Shown here in pieces: positions 1-23,900 of a DNA stretch of 64,000 nt; within the stretch, counting starts at the first letter, position 1; every line of letters starts with the position of its first letter. Source of the DNA: Scleropages formosus (lineage: Eukaryota > Chordata > Actinopteri > Osteoglossiformes > Osteoglossidae); contig NC_041813.1 of the NCBI RefSeq assembly GCF_900964775.1, forward strand, positions 32,552,960 to 32,616,959. The letters are read 5' to 3'. The translations under genes and the position numbers were made by a program. Below the pieces are notes generated by a model. That model made no database searches and was not told the origin of the DNA. It worked only from the letters and a program-made list of their open reading frames with translations.

Positions 1-822
1 CCTCTTTCCGCTGTCTGATCCTCTTGCGTGGGGATTATGAGCACAGTGCTGTCAATTTGTAAATGTAATATAAATAACACAAAGAGTCTGAATTCAGCCT
101 TTCATTTACCACATATCCACTGAGGCTCCGCCCACAAGCCCACCAGTGAGAAGCCTGACCGTGCGCTGAGATCACGACCTGCCCTTCCACTCAAGCGCAG
201 CCTCGACCCCACTCTTTGCATGCTGTCGATGGATGTGCGGCAATACTCACTTTCCACCACTCACCTGGAGTACTCGCAAGGGCCATTACTCACTCAAAGT
301 ACTCACTTGGAGTGCCTAGAGGAGTCAGTACTCACTCTCCGGGAGTGGGACGGGACCCGGTGTGCTCTGCTGCTCAACCGCAGCCCCACCCCCCGCACAT
401 GGCGAGGCTCTTTATGTAACCTGTGGTGTTTCAAGCGCCTTTTCCGGTACACTCTTGATATGATCTATTGTGTTGTTCCGATTGATTTGTGATTCGGTGC
501 AATTTTGAAAGGGGAGCAGGATCTCTGTGGGTCAAACGCACACACTCTCACTCACACACTCTCTCTCTCTCACACACACACACACACAAGCTGCTCATAT
601 CGTAGTGTGGCTCTCTATAAATGTCTACAACAGAAATGTACACGTTGTACAAATGTACAAAGACTTACAAAAAAAGAGCCAGAAATCAGTGCCTTTCTAC
701 TCAGTCATCTTCATAGAAACATATTCGGAAACACTGCGCTCTGTCAATTTCTACACACCGCATTCAGTCGTCTGTCTGCTCCAGTTGGGCTCTCAGTCAC
801 TTAGAGCCCCATTACTGCACTG

Positions 823-1230
823 TGGTAGAGGACATTGTGTGGATGGTGTGTAGACGCTGTGTGGATGGTGTGTGGATGGTGTGTGGATGGTGTGTGGACA
901 CTGCGTGGATGGTGTTTGGATGCTGCGTGGACACTGTGTGGATGGTGTGTGGACGCTGCGTGGATGGTGTGTGGACACTGTGTGGATGGTGTGTGGACAC
1001 TGCGTGGATGGTGTTTGGATGCTGCGTGGACACTGTGTGGATGGTGTGTGGACGCTGCGTGGATGGTGTGTGGACACTGTGTGGATGGTGTGTGGACACT
1101 GCGTGGATGGTGTTTGGATGCTGCGTGGACACTGTGCGGATGGTGTGTGGACGCTGCGTGGATGGTGTGTGGACACTGCGTGGATGGTGTTTGGATGCTG
1201 CGTGGACACTGTGTGGATGGTGTGTGGACA
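823..1230. repeat. Hierarchical minisatellite, 11-bp unit in a 99-bp higher-order repeat
   Basis: The stretch is built from 11-bp units of the form GTGGATGGTGT, GTGGACACTGT, GTGGACGCTGC and TTGGATGCTGC. The marker variant TTGGATGCTGC recurs with starts about 99, 99 and 77 bp apart, so groups of nine units have been copied as blocks and one block has lost two units. Because 11 is not a multiple of 3 and the units lack stops, long open frames arise on both strands; these are artefacts. Confidence 0.9.
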
Positions 1231-2429
1231 CTGTCCTCCCTGATGAACCTTCACTGTGGCCATGAGTTGAAGTTCTCACTGCAACCTGCAGTACAACCCA
1301 TCGTGGCATCGCTTAGTGAGCTGTTGTCACGGAAACAGTGCCAAGTGCCTCGTGTTTGGTGTCAGCTGGGCGTAAGGGGATGCTGTCAGAGCCCGACAGG
1401 AGCTCTCTGTTTGTGCTGTACCATGACAAGTGCCAGCCAACACACACACACAGACAGAGACACACACACACACAGAGCAGGTTTGCGTGTCTCTAATGAG
1501 GCCAACCGGTGTGATGAACCATCTGACACGGGATCCGACGAGAAGTCCAGCCGATGCTCCGACTCGCCTTCATTAGCGTGTGCCATGTGGTGGTGCCGGG
1601 GTGCAGGCTGTCTCCTAACAAGCCGTCTCCTAACGAGGGCCCCTGGCATTCTCAGTGCCCGTTGCCCCTACGGCTGTGTTACACACCTGGCCTAGGCATT
1701 TCTGTGTGGGGGTGAGGCGGGGCACGGGCAGGCGCCCACTCCACTCCAAGACTCCACTCATTTCCAGAAGTAAATCAGTACTGTAATCCTCATATGGATT
1801 AGTGGGCACACAGCAAAGACAGATAGCAGAGGGACGAGGGATGGAGAGAGAGGGGGACGCCCTTCGTAGTCTGTCCCTCTGTCTCCGATCCCTTTGTCCT
1901 CTTCAGAATTCAGGTGCACAAATCGTCTTGGAGCCCTTACCGCATCCGGGGGGGGGGGGGGGGGTAATGTGGGGCCTTTACCGCACCCAGGGCAGTCTGC
2001 AGGACCATAGTATGACAGGAGGGGAGAGTAATGAGTCATGAATTATTGGTGGTGGGAGACACCTGCAAATAAATGTGAAATAAATGCAATGCAAATGAAT
2101 GTATGTAATGAGTGTTTGGTGCCAGCTGCGAGTATCTTCTCTGCACAGTGACGGGTGAGGATCCCCCATCCTTGCTGTTTCTCAGCGTGAAACCCCCCAG
2201 CAACGCTTATAATTAGTTCTGATTAGTCAGAGCCCCCTCCTAGAGATGCGGTAACCTTTAACCTGTCCCCCCTCACACAGCTGTTTGCCTGCAGGCGGAC
2301 TGGAGCTGGCAGGCAGAGCTCAGCATGGCTGACAGCAGAGGAGTGGAGCTGCTCATCTTCTCCACTCCACAGATCCCTTTCATGGTGACTGAGATGCTGT
2401 AAGCGGCTCGAGCAGCATTTGACCAGGGT

Positions 2430-2575
2430 ACGGTCACGTGATGGCACGCTGCTGTCTCACAGCGCCTGGGTGGTGCGAAAGGATGTGGGTTTGATCCCCA
2501 CTCAGTCTGCGTGGAGTTTGCATGTTCTCCCCGTGTCTGTGTGGGTTTCCTCTGGGTGCTCTGGTTTTCACCACG
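2430..2575 (+). mobile_element. SINE-like copy with DANA/Mermaid-type core
   Basis: The copy has a tRNA-like head (a box-B-like GGGTTTGATCCCC) followed by the core beginning GTGGAGTTTGCATGTTCTCC and running through GGGTTTCCTCTGGGTGCTCT. This core is known from DANA/Mermaid-type fish SINEs. Related copies lie near 21655, 31845, 36785 and 49985. No target-site duplication was identified. Confidence 0.6.
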
Positions 2576-3297
2576 CGAAGTTAACACCGAGCTAGAGGTT
2601 CTCTAGGGATTGTGACATGAGTTGGTAGTAGCAAAGCATGGAGAAGTGCACCCCTGGCCGGAGCCTATCTGATGCTCATGCCGCAGCTGGTATCCCACCA
2701 GGGAAGACTGGGGTGAAAGCTGCTCTCTCTCTGCTAGCGCTGTCCAACCGGACAGGAGGACATCGGTGGAGGAGCAGATCCTCAATGACAACTGGCTGGA
2801 TCTTTCTCTCTGACTGCAGGAGAAACACATGTCTGACTCCTGCTTTCATATCCTGCAAAATGGTACCATTTGTGCTGTGAGGAGAAGTGTGGTGTGGTGC
2901 CTGCTGGCAAAGCCCAGCTTTGACGCCCACACTGTCACTCAAGGATGGAGAGCTCTGAGAAGGTTCCTTCAGACTGATGCAGAAAGGAGGTTCTGCTTTC
3001 AGAACCATATCAAAATGTTGACAGCTCTGGCCTGTTCATCACGCGGGTGCGGACTTGAGGCCCATTCCAAGTTGAGCAGACACACCTGCGGCTCTGCGTT
3101 CGTAGGCGATCATGCTTGAGCCCCTGGTCCAAAGCACTCGGGGTCCCTGGGGAACGTGGGCTTCTCAAGCTCAGCATTCCTTCCCTCTTTGGAGGGCTCT
3201 TCCAGTGACAGTGAGCACTATTCCCCATGAGCGTCGCGCGCTGGTCTGCGTCCTCCACTCGTGCGCTCATGTCTCGCTCTTGTGGTACCTCCCGCAG

Positions 3298-7435
<4,138 letters not shown>

Positions 7436-8477
7436 CGTGTGAACCTGTGTACATGGTCCTCCTTGCCGAGTGTGTCTTTGTGAATGTGTGTGTTTAGCTG
7501 CAGAGCCCACATTCCCCTTTCCCCTTCCTCTGGTCAAAGTGTGGCCCGTGTGCCAGATTAATAAGAGAGTGCGCGCGTATGTGTGTGTGCGTGCGTGCGT
7601 GCGTGCATGTGTATGTTGTGTGCGTGTGTGCGCCCCACTCTTTCTCCGCATTCCCTTTGAAAAATGTTTCTTAATATTCAGGTCCACGGCTTTGTACCGC
7701 GCTGCCATGCTGCAGGTCGGCCTCGTGCCTCGAACCTCTGCCCTGCGCCCGACACCGTGGAACTGAACTGATGCACCTGATGAGCTCATTTGTTTGCATT
7801 GTGAGCATCAAAATATGGAATATACACACAGTCTATGAAAGCACAGAATTTTGGAAGGTTTCGTAGAGAAATGCATTCTGGGTAGCCAACATACTGTATA
7901 GGCCAGAGTCCAGGTCAGTTACGTGTTACCTGTGAGCAGCAGGAAAGGTGAGCCGTGTATCTGTGTGTGAGCGTCATTGTCGGTGTCAGTGTCGATATTG
8001 GTGTGCGTCGGTGTGAGTGCGACAGTGTCAGTGTGAGTGCCAGGGCTGCTGAGATACTGAGCAGCTGTGTGGTGCGTGGGTTCGAATGGATGCCACCGCT
8101 ATAATGACTGTGGAGAAGGAGTGTGAAGAGGTTCAGCACACGTTAATGGAGCCTCTTAGCACCGGCAGCAGCAACACACTCGATCACACACTTGATCACA
8201 CACTCTCGTGGAGGCAGAGGCTAGCAGTCCAACACACGGTCGGTGACCTGGACGGTAGGTGACTGACGGTGAACATCCTCAGCTGTCTGATGTGATGAGA
8301 CAAAGTCATGCTCAAGTGTTTCCAGGGAAGAGGGACGCTGGACACATGACACGAGGGACATGGGACACAAGGACACAGGGGACGTGTGACTCCTAACCCA
8401 TAGCAACAGGTCACTTTGGAGTTGTTGCCTGTTTCAGCGTGGATCTGCACACCAGTGTTTTTATTCCATCGGTTATC

Positions 8478-8640
8478 TTGGATACTACAGCAGTTATTAT
8501 ATAGGATATAATACCAGATACTGTACCGGTTATTATATGGGATATAATACCACGGTACCAGTTATTATATCCCGTATACTACCAGTATAGACACTACCAG
8601 TTATTATAGCAGTTATTATAGCAGATATAATACTGGATGC
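8478..8640. repeat. AT-rich imperfect tandem repeat
   Basis: Units containing CAGTTATTATAT followed by GGATATAATACCA recur about five times with decay. TTATTATAT and ATATAATA are partly complementary, so each unit can fold back on itself. Confidence 0.75.
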
Positions 8641-9419
8641 TGCCCCACCCAGGTAACAGGCAAGAGGAGAGGAGCTTGAATAGCTTTGCAGGCCTGCTGT
8701 TCTGTGCTCTTCTGTTTCCTCCTCCTCCATATGTTCAGTGGAATGTGTCACATCTACAAATGATCAGAAATAGAACTAATGCATTTTTAATAAAGGAATA
8801 ATGTGGAATGAATGTGTTTACTGTAGATGGTGAAACGGTTAAACATGATCTCAGGCATAATATAGAGAGTGGGCGTGGGCCGCGAACCCTGCACACTGCC
8901 GAAAATGTGTAGTCATTGAGAGTGACACACAAGGGGTCACGAGACCCAGAGCACCCCCCCCCGTGGGAGGGAGATCAGCGTGGTGGGAGACCAGGTGGAG
9001 GTACCTGCACTACTTCACCAGAAATCTCCTCAGTTCTTTACTTCTGCATTTGTCCTTGTTCTTGTTTTTCTTCATTCTGTTTCTTCCTGTGGTTTTGTTG
9101 ACTTCTGTTTTGATCTTTTATTATTTGAAATGCTCTTTACTTGAAAAAAGTAAAGCATACATGAATTATAAAAGAATATATATGTACGAAATATGGGCAT
9201 GTGAAAAACCCCTGTATAAAATAAATGAAAATGAGTGTGTATGTATACATACACGTGAGTTCACTCGGGTCATTTCTGCAATGTTTCCTTGGATGGAAGA
9301 TAGTGGGTGTTTGGTCAGTACTGCAGCGAAGAGGGACATTAGAGATGATGATCTTCAGCTGCTCGAGGTCAGAAAAGAGCAACGTGTTTTCAGTCTCCGG
9401 TTCATCAGTGGATTCACAC

Positions 9420-9672
9420 TCTAGGACTCTAGAGGAGCTGGACTGTAGAGGAGATGGACTGTACGTGAGTTGGACCGTGGAGAAGATGGACTGTAGGTGA
9501 GTTGGACTGTAGTGGAGATGCACCGTATGTGAGTTGGACTGTGGACAAAACGGATGAGTTGGACCGTGGAGAAGATGGACTGTAGGTGAGTTGGACTGTA
9601 GAGGAGGTAGACTGTAGGTAAGTTGGACTGTAGGTGAGCTGGACTGTGGACAAAACGGACAAGTTGGACCAT
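9420..9672. repeat. Minisatellite of about 15-bp units
   Basis: Units such as GTGAGTTGGACTGTA and GAGGAGATGGACTGT alternate, and a longer block containing GTGGACAAAACGGA occurs twice about 105 bp apart. Open frames across it on both strands are low-complexity artefacts. Confidence 0.85.
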
Positions 9673-10660
9673 TAACAAGATGTCCGTTAGAAAGATCAGC
9701 CTTCAAAGTTCAGTCTGTTTGGATTCACAGTTATGCTTTTTGTCACCCCTCTTCATTTGAATTTCTAAGTACAGTGTTGTCCAACCAGTCAGTGCAAACG
9801 TCCTCTTGTGCGTCTCTCCACCCTCCTCCACGCCTCTCTCTCTCTCTCTCTCTCTCCCTCCCCATCTCCATCTCCATCTCCATCCCACAGAGTGCATCTG
9901 TTCGCCAGACTAATCTTTGCCTAAAATGACTGAGATAATCCGGGATCCATCTGTCGTGGGGATGGAATGACAAGGGGGGTGGCTGTCCAGGTTCAGTGTG
10001 AGACGTGGACGCCGAGGAGGACAGGCCTCAGTCCTCAGTCCTCAAAAGCGCCTAACTAACTGCCTCTCTGGCGTTTATGCAGCTCCGCTTTCATCACTGT
10101 GACGCCCGTTTCTGTTGTTACAGTCGTTTGTTCTCAAATATTTTTGTCTAGTTCATAACCATTTTTGCCAATACTGCATAAAATACAAATCGCGTAAAAA
10201 AAAAAAAAAAAAAAAAAAAATGTGTGACTGCACGTTTAAAACAAAAACAAAAAAAACAACCGTTTGTCAACGTTTTGTCTCGTCATTTTGCCCCCTCGCG
10301 GGCCACAACAAGAGCTGCGGCTCCGGAAGTGTTTCCGTACGAAACTGCAGACTGAACACAGTCACGTCACCAGGGGGCAGATTTACAAGCGTTTACCGTG
10401 TTTGCCGAAACGTGTAAAATGATAAATGGCCATTAAAATTGCATAGTTGTGCGAAGGGATCCTTAGTTGTGCGATATAATGATATTAACTGTTTTTATCA
10501 GTTAAATGAGCAATGAGCGTGTGCCGGGTACATGACTAGAAGAAAGAAACCAATCCCGGAACTACTTTTATGTGTACCGTGCTGCAAGGGGAACGAAAAG
10601 AAATCACGGAACAGGCGGAAATCAACGTCACAACGCTGACTGGTTTTTCGTCGATGGTGA

Positions 10661-12228
<1,568 letters not shown>

Positions 12229-12540
12229 CAATGGCCCATCTGCCCCACTCGCTGTCCTTTCCCGTCTCTTCCGTTCCTGTTATATAACGGCGTGTCTCCA
12301 GTCTAAGCGTTGTTTCGGTGTTCGCAGGCATTTGTTGAGTGGACCACAGAACTGTGGTGTAAGGGACCACCCCCCCATATAAGTGAGTGAGAGAGAGCAC
12401 ACTTCTCCCTGGAGGTGGTTCTTCTCACACCTAACTTGACAAAAGTTGCCATTGGGGGCACTGTGATGTTGACTTTGTGTCCACTGCTGTCCAGGTTGGA
12501 CCATCAACAGGACAGACTCGTAAGTGGGAGGTTTTTACGG

Positions 12541-12546
12541 AATAAA
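12541..12546 (+). terminator. Polyadenylation signal AATAAA, Ras gene
   Basis: This is the first canonical AATAAA downstream of the Ras stop codon, 313 bases past it, and a plausible 3' end. Confidence 0.5.
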
Positions 12547-12686
12547 GCTCTTTTTGCAGCTTACTTGGTGCACACTCTGCTCTTTTCACACCCCTTCCTG
12601 TGGCCGCATGGCACCTGTCCCACAGAGTACCTTTCACTATTTGTGAAAGAATGGGGGCAAACCAGGTCACTTTTCCGTAAACAAAG

Positions 12687-12692
12687 TTTAAT
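12687..12692 (-). terminator. Polyadenylation signal ATTAAA, pold1
   Basis: ATTAAA on the minus strand, 113 bases past the pold1 stop, is the nearest signal-like hexamer. With the Ras signal at 12541 it leaves roughly 100 bp between the two convergent transcripts. Confidence 0.4.
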
Positions 12693-12804
12693 CGTAAAAA
12701 ATACAATAATCTGTCACAGACTCATAGAAAAGAGACACCTGACTGTTTACAAGCAGCAAAGCTTGCTGGGTATCTGGGGAACACAGCAGGGCACCGTCTC
12801 TACT

Positions 12805-18205
<5,401 letters not shown>

Positions 18206-19029
18206 GGCTCAGGCAGTCTAGCGCACAGCAAGGGGCAGAGGCACCACGAGAAACATGAAGGACTGCAAGAGGGTAAAACCAATTCGCACGTTTTCACTGA
18301 CTGCCTGTGTGTGCGCTGCACACCTAGCACTCGTTCACATTTACTCACTTATCATGTGACCCTTTCTCAAAAGCAACATAAGTTACTGACAACTTTTTAC
18401 CTACCTAGTACATGTGGAAAATTTGACCGGAACTAGTAAGTACCTTGCTTGCTCGAGTACAGCTGGAGGTGAGATTTGGGTCAAGGGCAACAGTGCTAGG
18501 GTACAGTGCCCCACGACGCCTCTCTAGCTCCTCTACGCGGCAGGCAGGTAACTAGTATAATGATTATATATCAGATCTAGAGCATCAGGTTACACAGGTA
18601 ACCATCAATGATCGTAACGAGTTAACCACCAGCCTAGTGCGCAAAGTTGAAAGTAAACAGCGGGGCAGGGAGGGTAACTGGATCCTCTAGCACAAAGATA
18701 ACTAGTTTATCAAGTTCCTACTAGGCAAGGCGACAACGGAGCCCGCTGTTGTTGACCAGTGAGTAAGTGACGGTCGGTGCCGCGTGCGCGCGCGTACACT
18801 CCTCCGCTCCGCCGGGTTACCGGTATATGTAACACACACACGACACGAGCCGAGCCGAGCCGTCCAACGACGCTGCACGCGGCTGTACAATATCTCTCGA
18901 TCGGGGCCGAGCTCCTGCACGTGACGGTATAAAAGTTTACCTCTTCTCGACGATCCCCTTCCGTGCTCAAATCTACGTCGCATAAACTCCCGCCAACTGT
19001 CCGCATTCAAGCTTTTTGGTGTGTGGACC

Positions 19030-19100
19030 AACGCGCAAGTACTTCCGGGTCACAACTTCCTGTAAACGCAGCTCGGCCTTCCAGCGCTGCGATTGGTCGT
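19030..19100 (-). promoter_or_regulatory. Candidate pold1 promoter elements
   Basis: ACTTCCGG near 19039 and ACTTCCTG near 19053 read as ETS-type GGAA sites on the minus strand. GATTGGTCG near 19089 is a CCAAT box for minus-strand transcription. They lie 0.8-0.9 kb upstream of the pold1 ATG, compatible with a noncoding leader. No TATA box is apparent. Confidence 0.4.
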
Positions 19101-19174
19101 CGAACAGCTGAACGCACGTCCATCTACAGCCCCCATTTGCGAAAGGTCGTCTCGGAACAGCACCGGTCTCAGTG

Positions 19175-19393
19175 CCTTAGCTAATACGCACGCACATTGA
19201 CTGAAACTGCCTGCCCCGAGCGGGGTCGCGCCGAGCCGGAGCCTAACTCGGCAACACGAAAGCTGGAGGGGGAGGGGACACACCCAGGACACACCCAGGA
19301 CAGGACGTCAGTCTCAGTTTGTCGCAAGCGCGCAAGGCACCCCAACGGCCCAAGCGGGACTCGAATCCCGCGCCCCCCTGCTCCTTAGCTAAT
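19175..19393 (-). mobile_element. tRNA-derived SINE (family A) with 11-bp target-site duplication
   Basis: The element (about 19186-19382) lies in reverse orientation, with a box B reading GGGATTCGAGTCCC on the minus strand. It is flanked by the direct repeat CCTTAGCTAAT at 19175-19185 and 19383-19393. The body matches the copies at 54869 and 58655, including GACAGGACGTCAGTC and GGAGGGGGAGGGGACACACC in this orientation. The intact duplication indicates a fairly recent insertion between the pold1 and gys1 promoters. Confidence 0.88.
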
Positions 19394-19884
19394 TGCAGCT
19401 AATGTATAACATGGTACATTTTTCTGGTTCTTCCACATAAAAATCTGAAGGGGTTTTGACTTTTGAAACACGTTGCCAGACGGTCTAATTTAGCGAGCCC
19501 CAAGGACGGAGAAAAAAAATCGAAGATGCTCGTGTTATACACCACCAGTGTCCTTAAATAAATGTGCATAATTTTATACATAAAATCGAAGTTCTGACCG
19601 GTCCATGTAGGTTCTTGTTGGCTTAATTTAAATAAAATCTCTCCCCGGCTGTTATTTGGAACATCTCCTTTCTCGGATTATTAAGAAACAGAATAAGGAG
19701 AACTCCTCTGTGGAGAACGTTGTTACTCTATGAGGAATTGGTACATGTGTAAACGTTTCTCTGGAGCGCCTTGCTGACCTCAAACGGTTCTTGAAAATGT
19801 CAAATAACTCGAAGCATTTTCGCTGCCCCTGTAGAAATACCGCTGTCTCACGTCCATTTCCATTGATGAACATGACAGCGTCCA

Positions 19885-20110
19885 ATCACGTTTGAGCAAA
19901 GCCGAGCTCTTCACCCAATCAGCTTCTCATTAGGAACACTCACCGTTCTGGAGGCGGGCAGTTAAGCAGTCAAAGAGGGAGGGACGAATACGGCGTGTGG
20001 TCACGCCCTCTATGCAACACAGTGGCTCACCGCGACGTCCGTCAAATCTGAGCCAATGGAGGCTGAGAGGGGCGGACCTTAGCGTCCGTCCTCACTTGTC
20101 CAACAGGTTT
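19885..20110 (+). promoter_or_regulatory. Candidate gys1 promoter with several CCAAT boxes
   Basis: CCAAT occurs at about 19892 (TCCAATCACG), 19915 (CCCAATCAGC) and 20053 (GCCAATGGAG), with a GGGGCGG GC box near 20071. This TATA-less arrangement lies 0.8-1 kb upstream of the gys1 ATG. A leader intron before 20923 is likely but not proven. Confidence 0.45.
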
Positions 20111-20922
20111 CCTTGATTGACTTGAGCAGATGCTCGTTTCTCCGTCGAACCAGCGTGCTGTTCTGGGACTGCATCGCTCCTGGGTGAGTGCAGACTCCGA
20201 CCTTCCTTTTCAGGACTTTATGCTGTTTGGTAGCTTTTTGTGGTACGAAACCGGAGTGTCTACAAGTCTTGACAGCCGTTTCAGATGTAAAAAGATGTTT
20301 TTTTTTTTTTTTTTAAGTACCCACGGTGCGCGCGCATGATGATGTGGACGTATGGCATCTGCCTGGCCTCGTCCCTCTGTCTGTGGATTTGACAGTGAAA
20401 TTTAATCAGAAACACACTGCTGTCTCCATGTTAGCCATGGTGTGTTTGTGTGTGTGTCTGTGAGAGAGAGGATTCTGGGATGTCCTCATGATGACAGTAG
20501 AAAATGCTATCTTGTCACTGTGTGTACGTATCGTATGTGCTCTTCCTGTGTCTCCTAAGGTATTTTTGATTCTGTCCACCTTTCCCCCAACTTCCTGTGT
20601 TGCCAATGTTGGCTCCTCCCATTCTGCCTCTTACTTCCTGTGTCTCCGGGGGAAGTGTTGGCTCCTCCCACTGTAGCCTCCACTTCCTTTTTTTCCTCCA
20701 GGGTGATGTTTGTCACACAATGTAGGCTTCAGATGAGATAATGTGGTGAGGAAACATTCTCTCCCACCAGCCTGCCCTTCTGTGTGTGAGTGAGTGAGTA
20801 CGTGCGCAAGCTCACACAGTGTAATTCCTGAGCGGGGCCATAGCGGCGACATTGCCTGATGGCACACGCTTGCACATGTTACAGCGCTGTGTCTGTACCC
20901 CCAACCCCACCCCCATCCCAGC

Positions 20923-23900
20923 ATGCCCCTCACTCGCAGCGTCTCGGTGACGTCCCTCTCGGGCCTCGATGAGTGGGACGAGGAGTTTGACCTGGAGGAT
21001 GCCGTGCTCTTTGAGATCGCCTGGGAGGTGGCCAATAAAGGTAGGCTGGAGGTATTGGTCACGTTGGCCATCCACAGTGTGTGTGTGTGTGTGTGTGTAG
21101 TGACCACTGCCCCCTCCCTCCTCCAGTGGGCGGGATTTACACCGTGATTCAGACCAAGGCGCGTCTCACCTCCGAGGAGTGGGGCGAGAACTACTTCCTG
21201 GTAGGACCGTACACGGAAAGCAACGTGCGCACGCAGGTGGAGCTGATAGAGCCGACCAATGGGGTGCTGCGGAGGACCATCGACAAGATGAACGCGAGTG
21301 GATGTAAGGTAGGCGAGTGACGCCCCCCCGGAATGCGTCTCTAAAGGTTAGAGGGTCCCGGCTGTATCAGTTACCGCGTCGGCGCTGCCCTCGGCCCGCT
21401 ATTCTGGGGCTGCTCTCGGAAGCATCTCGGGGGCATCACGCTCCTAAAATAACAGCCCTCGCACAGAGAGGGCAACACAAAGATGCCCGTGATTATTTAC
21501 CGCAGTAAAGGGCATACTGTAGGTGGGTCAGTACTGGAGTGAAAGTGCTGTCAAGTAGAAGTTAGTGTGGTTGAAATGAAGCTTTTTAACGTCTCGTGCA
21601 CACGTTTGCCATGAGTTAGGTGTTTTCTGCAAGTAGAAATACATACACACACTCCCACTATAAGGGCAATTTAGAGTGAGCGGTTCATATGTCTTTGGCC
21701 TGTGGAAGGAAACCCACACGAACACGTGGACAACATGCAAGATCCACACGCACTGAGCCGGACTCGAACCCATATCCAGTCCACATTCTTTCCTGAGTGA
21801 CACGGTAAAAGTACATCTCTTATAAAACGCTGATGTTAAAAAGTGCTTTGTGTAAAAAGGACGCCCGCGTACAAGTAACGCGGTAAAGGTCACGCGTTGC
21901 TGCCGAGGGCTCACCGCCCGAACTCGGGGGCGCTTCCCAGGGTCCCGTGTGGTTTCCCGCCTGTCAGCAAACGGCTCCGAGGAGGTCAAGGGTCAGAAGT
22001 CAAAGCAGCCGAACCCCGAACCCTATGCGTCCGTGGCCCGCAGGTGTACTTCGGTCGCTGGCTAATCGAGGGCAGTCCCTACGTGGTGCTCATCGACGTG
22101 GGCTTCACCGCTTGGTCGCTGGACCGCTGGAAGAGTGAGCTGTGGGAGAGCTGCGCCATCGGGGTGCCGTGGTTCGACCGCGAGGCCAACGACGCCGTGC
22201 TCTTCGGCTTCCTCACCGCCTGGCTACTCGGGGAGGTCAGTGGGACAGTGGGATCTCGGTCGCGGTTGCCATGCGGTCTCGGTAAATGTGCGTTCGTGTG
22301 ACCCCTGCCCCCCACACCTCCAGTTTGCGGCACAGTGCGACGAGCCCCCCTGCATCCTGGCGCACTTCCACGAGTGGCTCGCGGGGCTCGGCCTCGTTCT
22401 CTGCCGCAATAGACGTCTCCCGGTGGCGACCATCTTCACAACCCACGCCACCCTGCTGGGGCGCTACCTGTGCGCCGGCAACGTGGACTTCTACAACAAC
22501 TTGAGTCAGGTGTGTGTTTGGCTGCGTGTGTGTGTGCTCCCGCCTGTGTGCGCGCGCTCGTCTCACCGCTTCCGTCCCGTCCCAGTTCAACGTGGACAAG
22601 GAGGCCGGCGACCGGCAGATCTACCACCGGTACTGCATTGAGCGCGCGGCGGCCCACTGCACCCATGTCTTCACCACCGTCTCCCAGATCACCGCCATCG
22701 AGGCCGAGCACCTGCTCAAGAGGAAGCCAGGTGGGGCTGCGGCGCTGGAGCGAAACGGGGCGGCGTGGAGGGAGAGGGAGCGAGAGCGTTAAGTGGGCGT
22801 ATCCCTGTCCCTGTGCCGCTCAGACCTCGTCACCCCCAACGGGCTCAACGTGAAGAAGTTCTCTGCGATGCACGAGTTCCAGAACCTTCACGCCCAGAGC
22901 AAGGCGCGCATCCAGGAGTTTGTCCGCGGCCACTTCTACGGGTAAGTCGCCGGCAGGGGTGCCGTGCATGCGCAGAGAAGCTGTGTGTCGTGTGCGCCGT
23001 GTCACTCTGCCTCTGTCCTCAGGCACTTGGACTTCAACCTGGACAAGTGTCTCTTCTTCTTCATCGCCGGAAGATACGAGTTCTGCAACAAGGGTGCCGA
23101 CATCTTCTTGGAGGCTCTCGCGCGCCTCAACTACCTGCTGAGGGTACGTGCGAACGGTGCGTGTGTGTGTGTGCGCGCGCGAGCATGTTGGCACGCCGCT
23201 CACGAAGCAGCGTCCCTTTGCTCCCATCCTCAGGTGAACCACAGCGAAGTGACCGTTGTGGCCTTCTTCATCATGCCCGCCCGCACCAACAACTTCAATG
23301 TGGAGACGCTCAAGGGCCAGGCGGTCAGGAAACAGCTCTGGTAGGAGCGGAGACTCCGTGCTGTGGACACACACGCGCACACACACACATACACGCATGC
23401 ATGCCCACACACACGCAGGGCCCTAACCACCCCCCTCTCTCCCTGTCTGTGGCACCAGGGACACGGCACATGCGGTCAAGGAGAAGTTTGGGAAGAAGCT
23501 GTATGAGTCGCTGCTGGTGTGAGTGGCACAGCTCCCCCCCACCCCATCCCACTCCATCACCTTACACTCCGTCTCTCTTACCTGCTGTCCCCGTGCCTGC
23601 AGGGGGCAGCTGCCCGACGTGTCCAAGATGCTGGACAAGGAGGACTTCACCATGATGAAGAGAGCCATCTTCAGCACGCAGCGCCACAGCCAGCCACCCG
23701 TGTGCACCCACAACATGCTGGAGGACAGCAGCGACCCTATCCTTACCTGCATCCGCCGCATCGGCCTCTTCAACGGCTCCGCCGACCGCGTCAAGGTGCC
23801 GTGTCCTACCTGGGGGGGGGGCTGGGAGCGCTCAGGGAGCGCTCTAGCCTGACACCGTCCTCCCGTCTTCCTGTCCTCCACCAGGTGATCTTCCACCCGG

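Larger units (their letters stand above)
1..3297. other. Noncoding stretch left of slc17a7
   Basis: I see no coding exon here. The stretch holds a minisatellite (about 823-1230), CA-rich runs near 570 and 1440, a G run near 1950-1963 and a SINE-like copy near 2430-2575. The missing N-terminal exon of slc17a7 (about 21 residues expected from the family) was looked for here and not found, so part of this may be its first intron or its promoter side. Confidence 0.5.
7436..10660. other. slc17a7 3' region and intergenic sequence, no gene seen
   Basis: It holds the slc17a7 3' untranslated region of unknown length, GT-rich runs near 7570-7630, an AT-rich tandem repeat (8478-8640), a second minisatellite (9420-9672), a CT run near 9835-9860 and an A run near 10197-10220. 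AATAAA occurs at about 8789-8794 and again near 9219; either could end slc17a7. No credible coding exon was found. Confidence 0.5.
18206..20922. other. pold1/gys1 head-to-head interval
   Basis: The 2.7-kb interval carries 5' leaders and promoters of both genes and a minus-strand SINE. No coding exon is seen. Short CCAAT and ETS-like sites cluster at both ends and are listed separately. A T run lies near 20299-20314. Confidence 0.6.

Noticed and set aside
793-1309. Overlapping open frames on both strands rich in His-Ser-Thr-Gln or Cys-Val-Asp-Trp
   Set aside because: They are translations of the 11-bp minisatellite, present in several frames at once, with no flanking gene structure.
2290-2405. 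Possible slc17a7 first coding exon after the acceptor-like CTGCAG near 2292
   Set aside because: The frame gives MADSRGVELLIF and then a stop, with no similarity to the VGLUT N-terminus.
9421-9706. Open frames of the type SPTHLQSIFSTVQLT on the minus strand
   Set aside because: They read the 15-bp minisatellite in several frames and have no homology I recognise.
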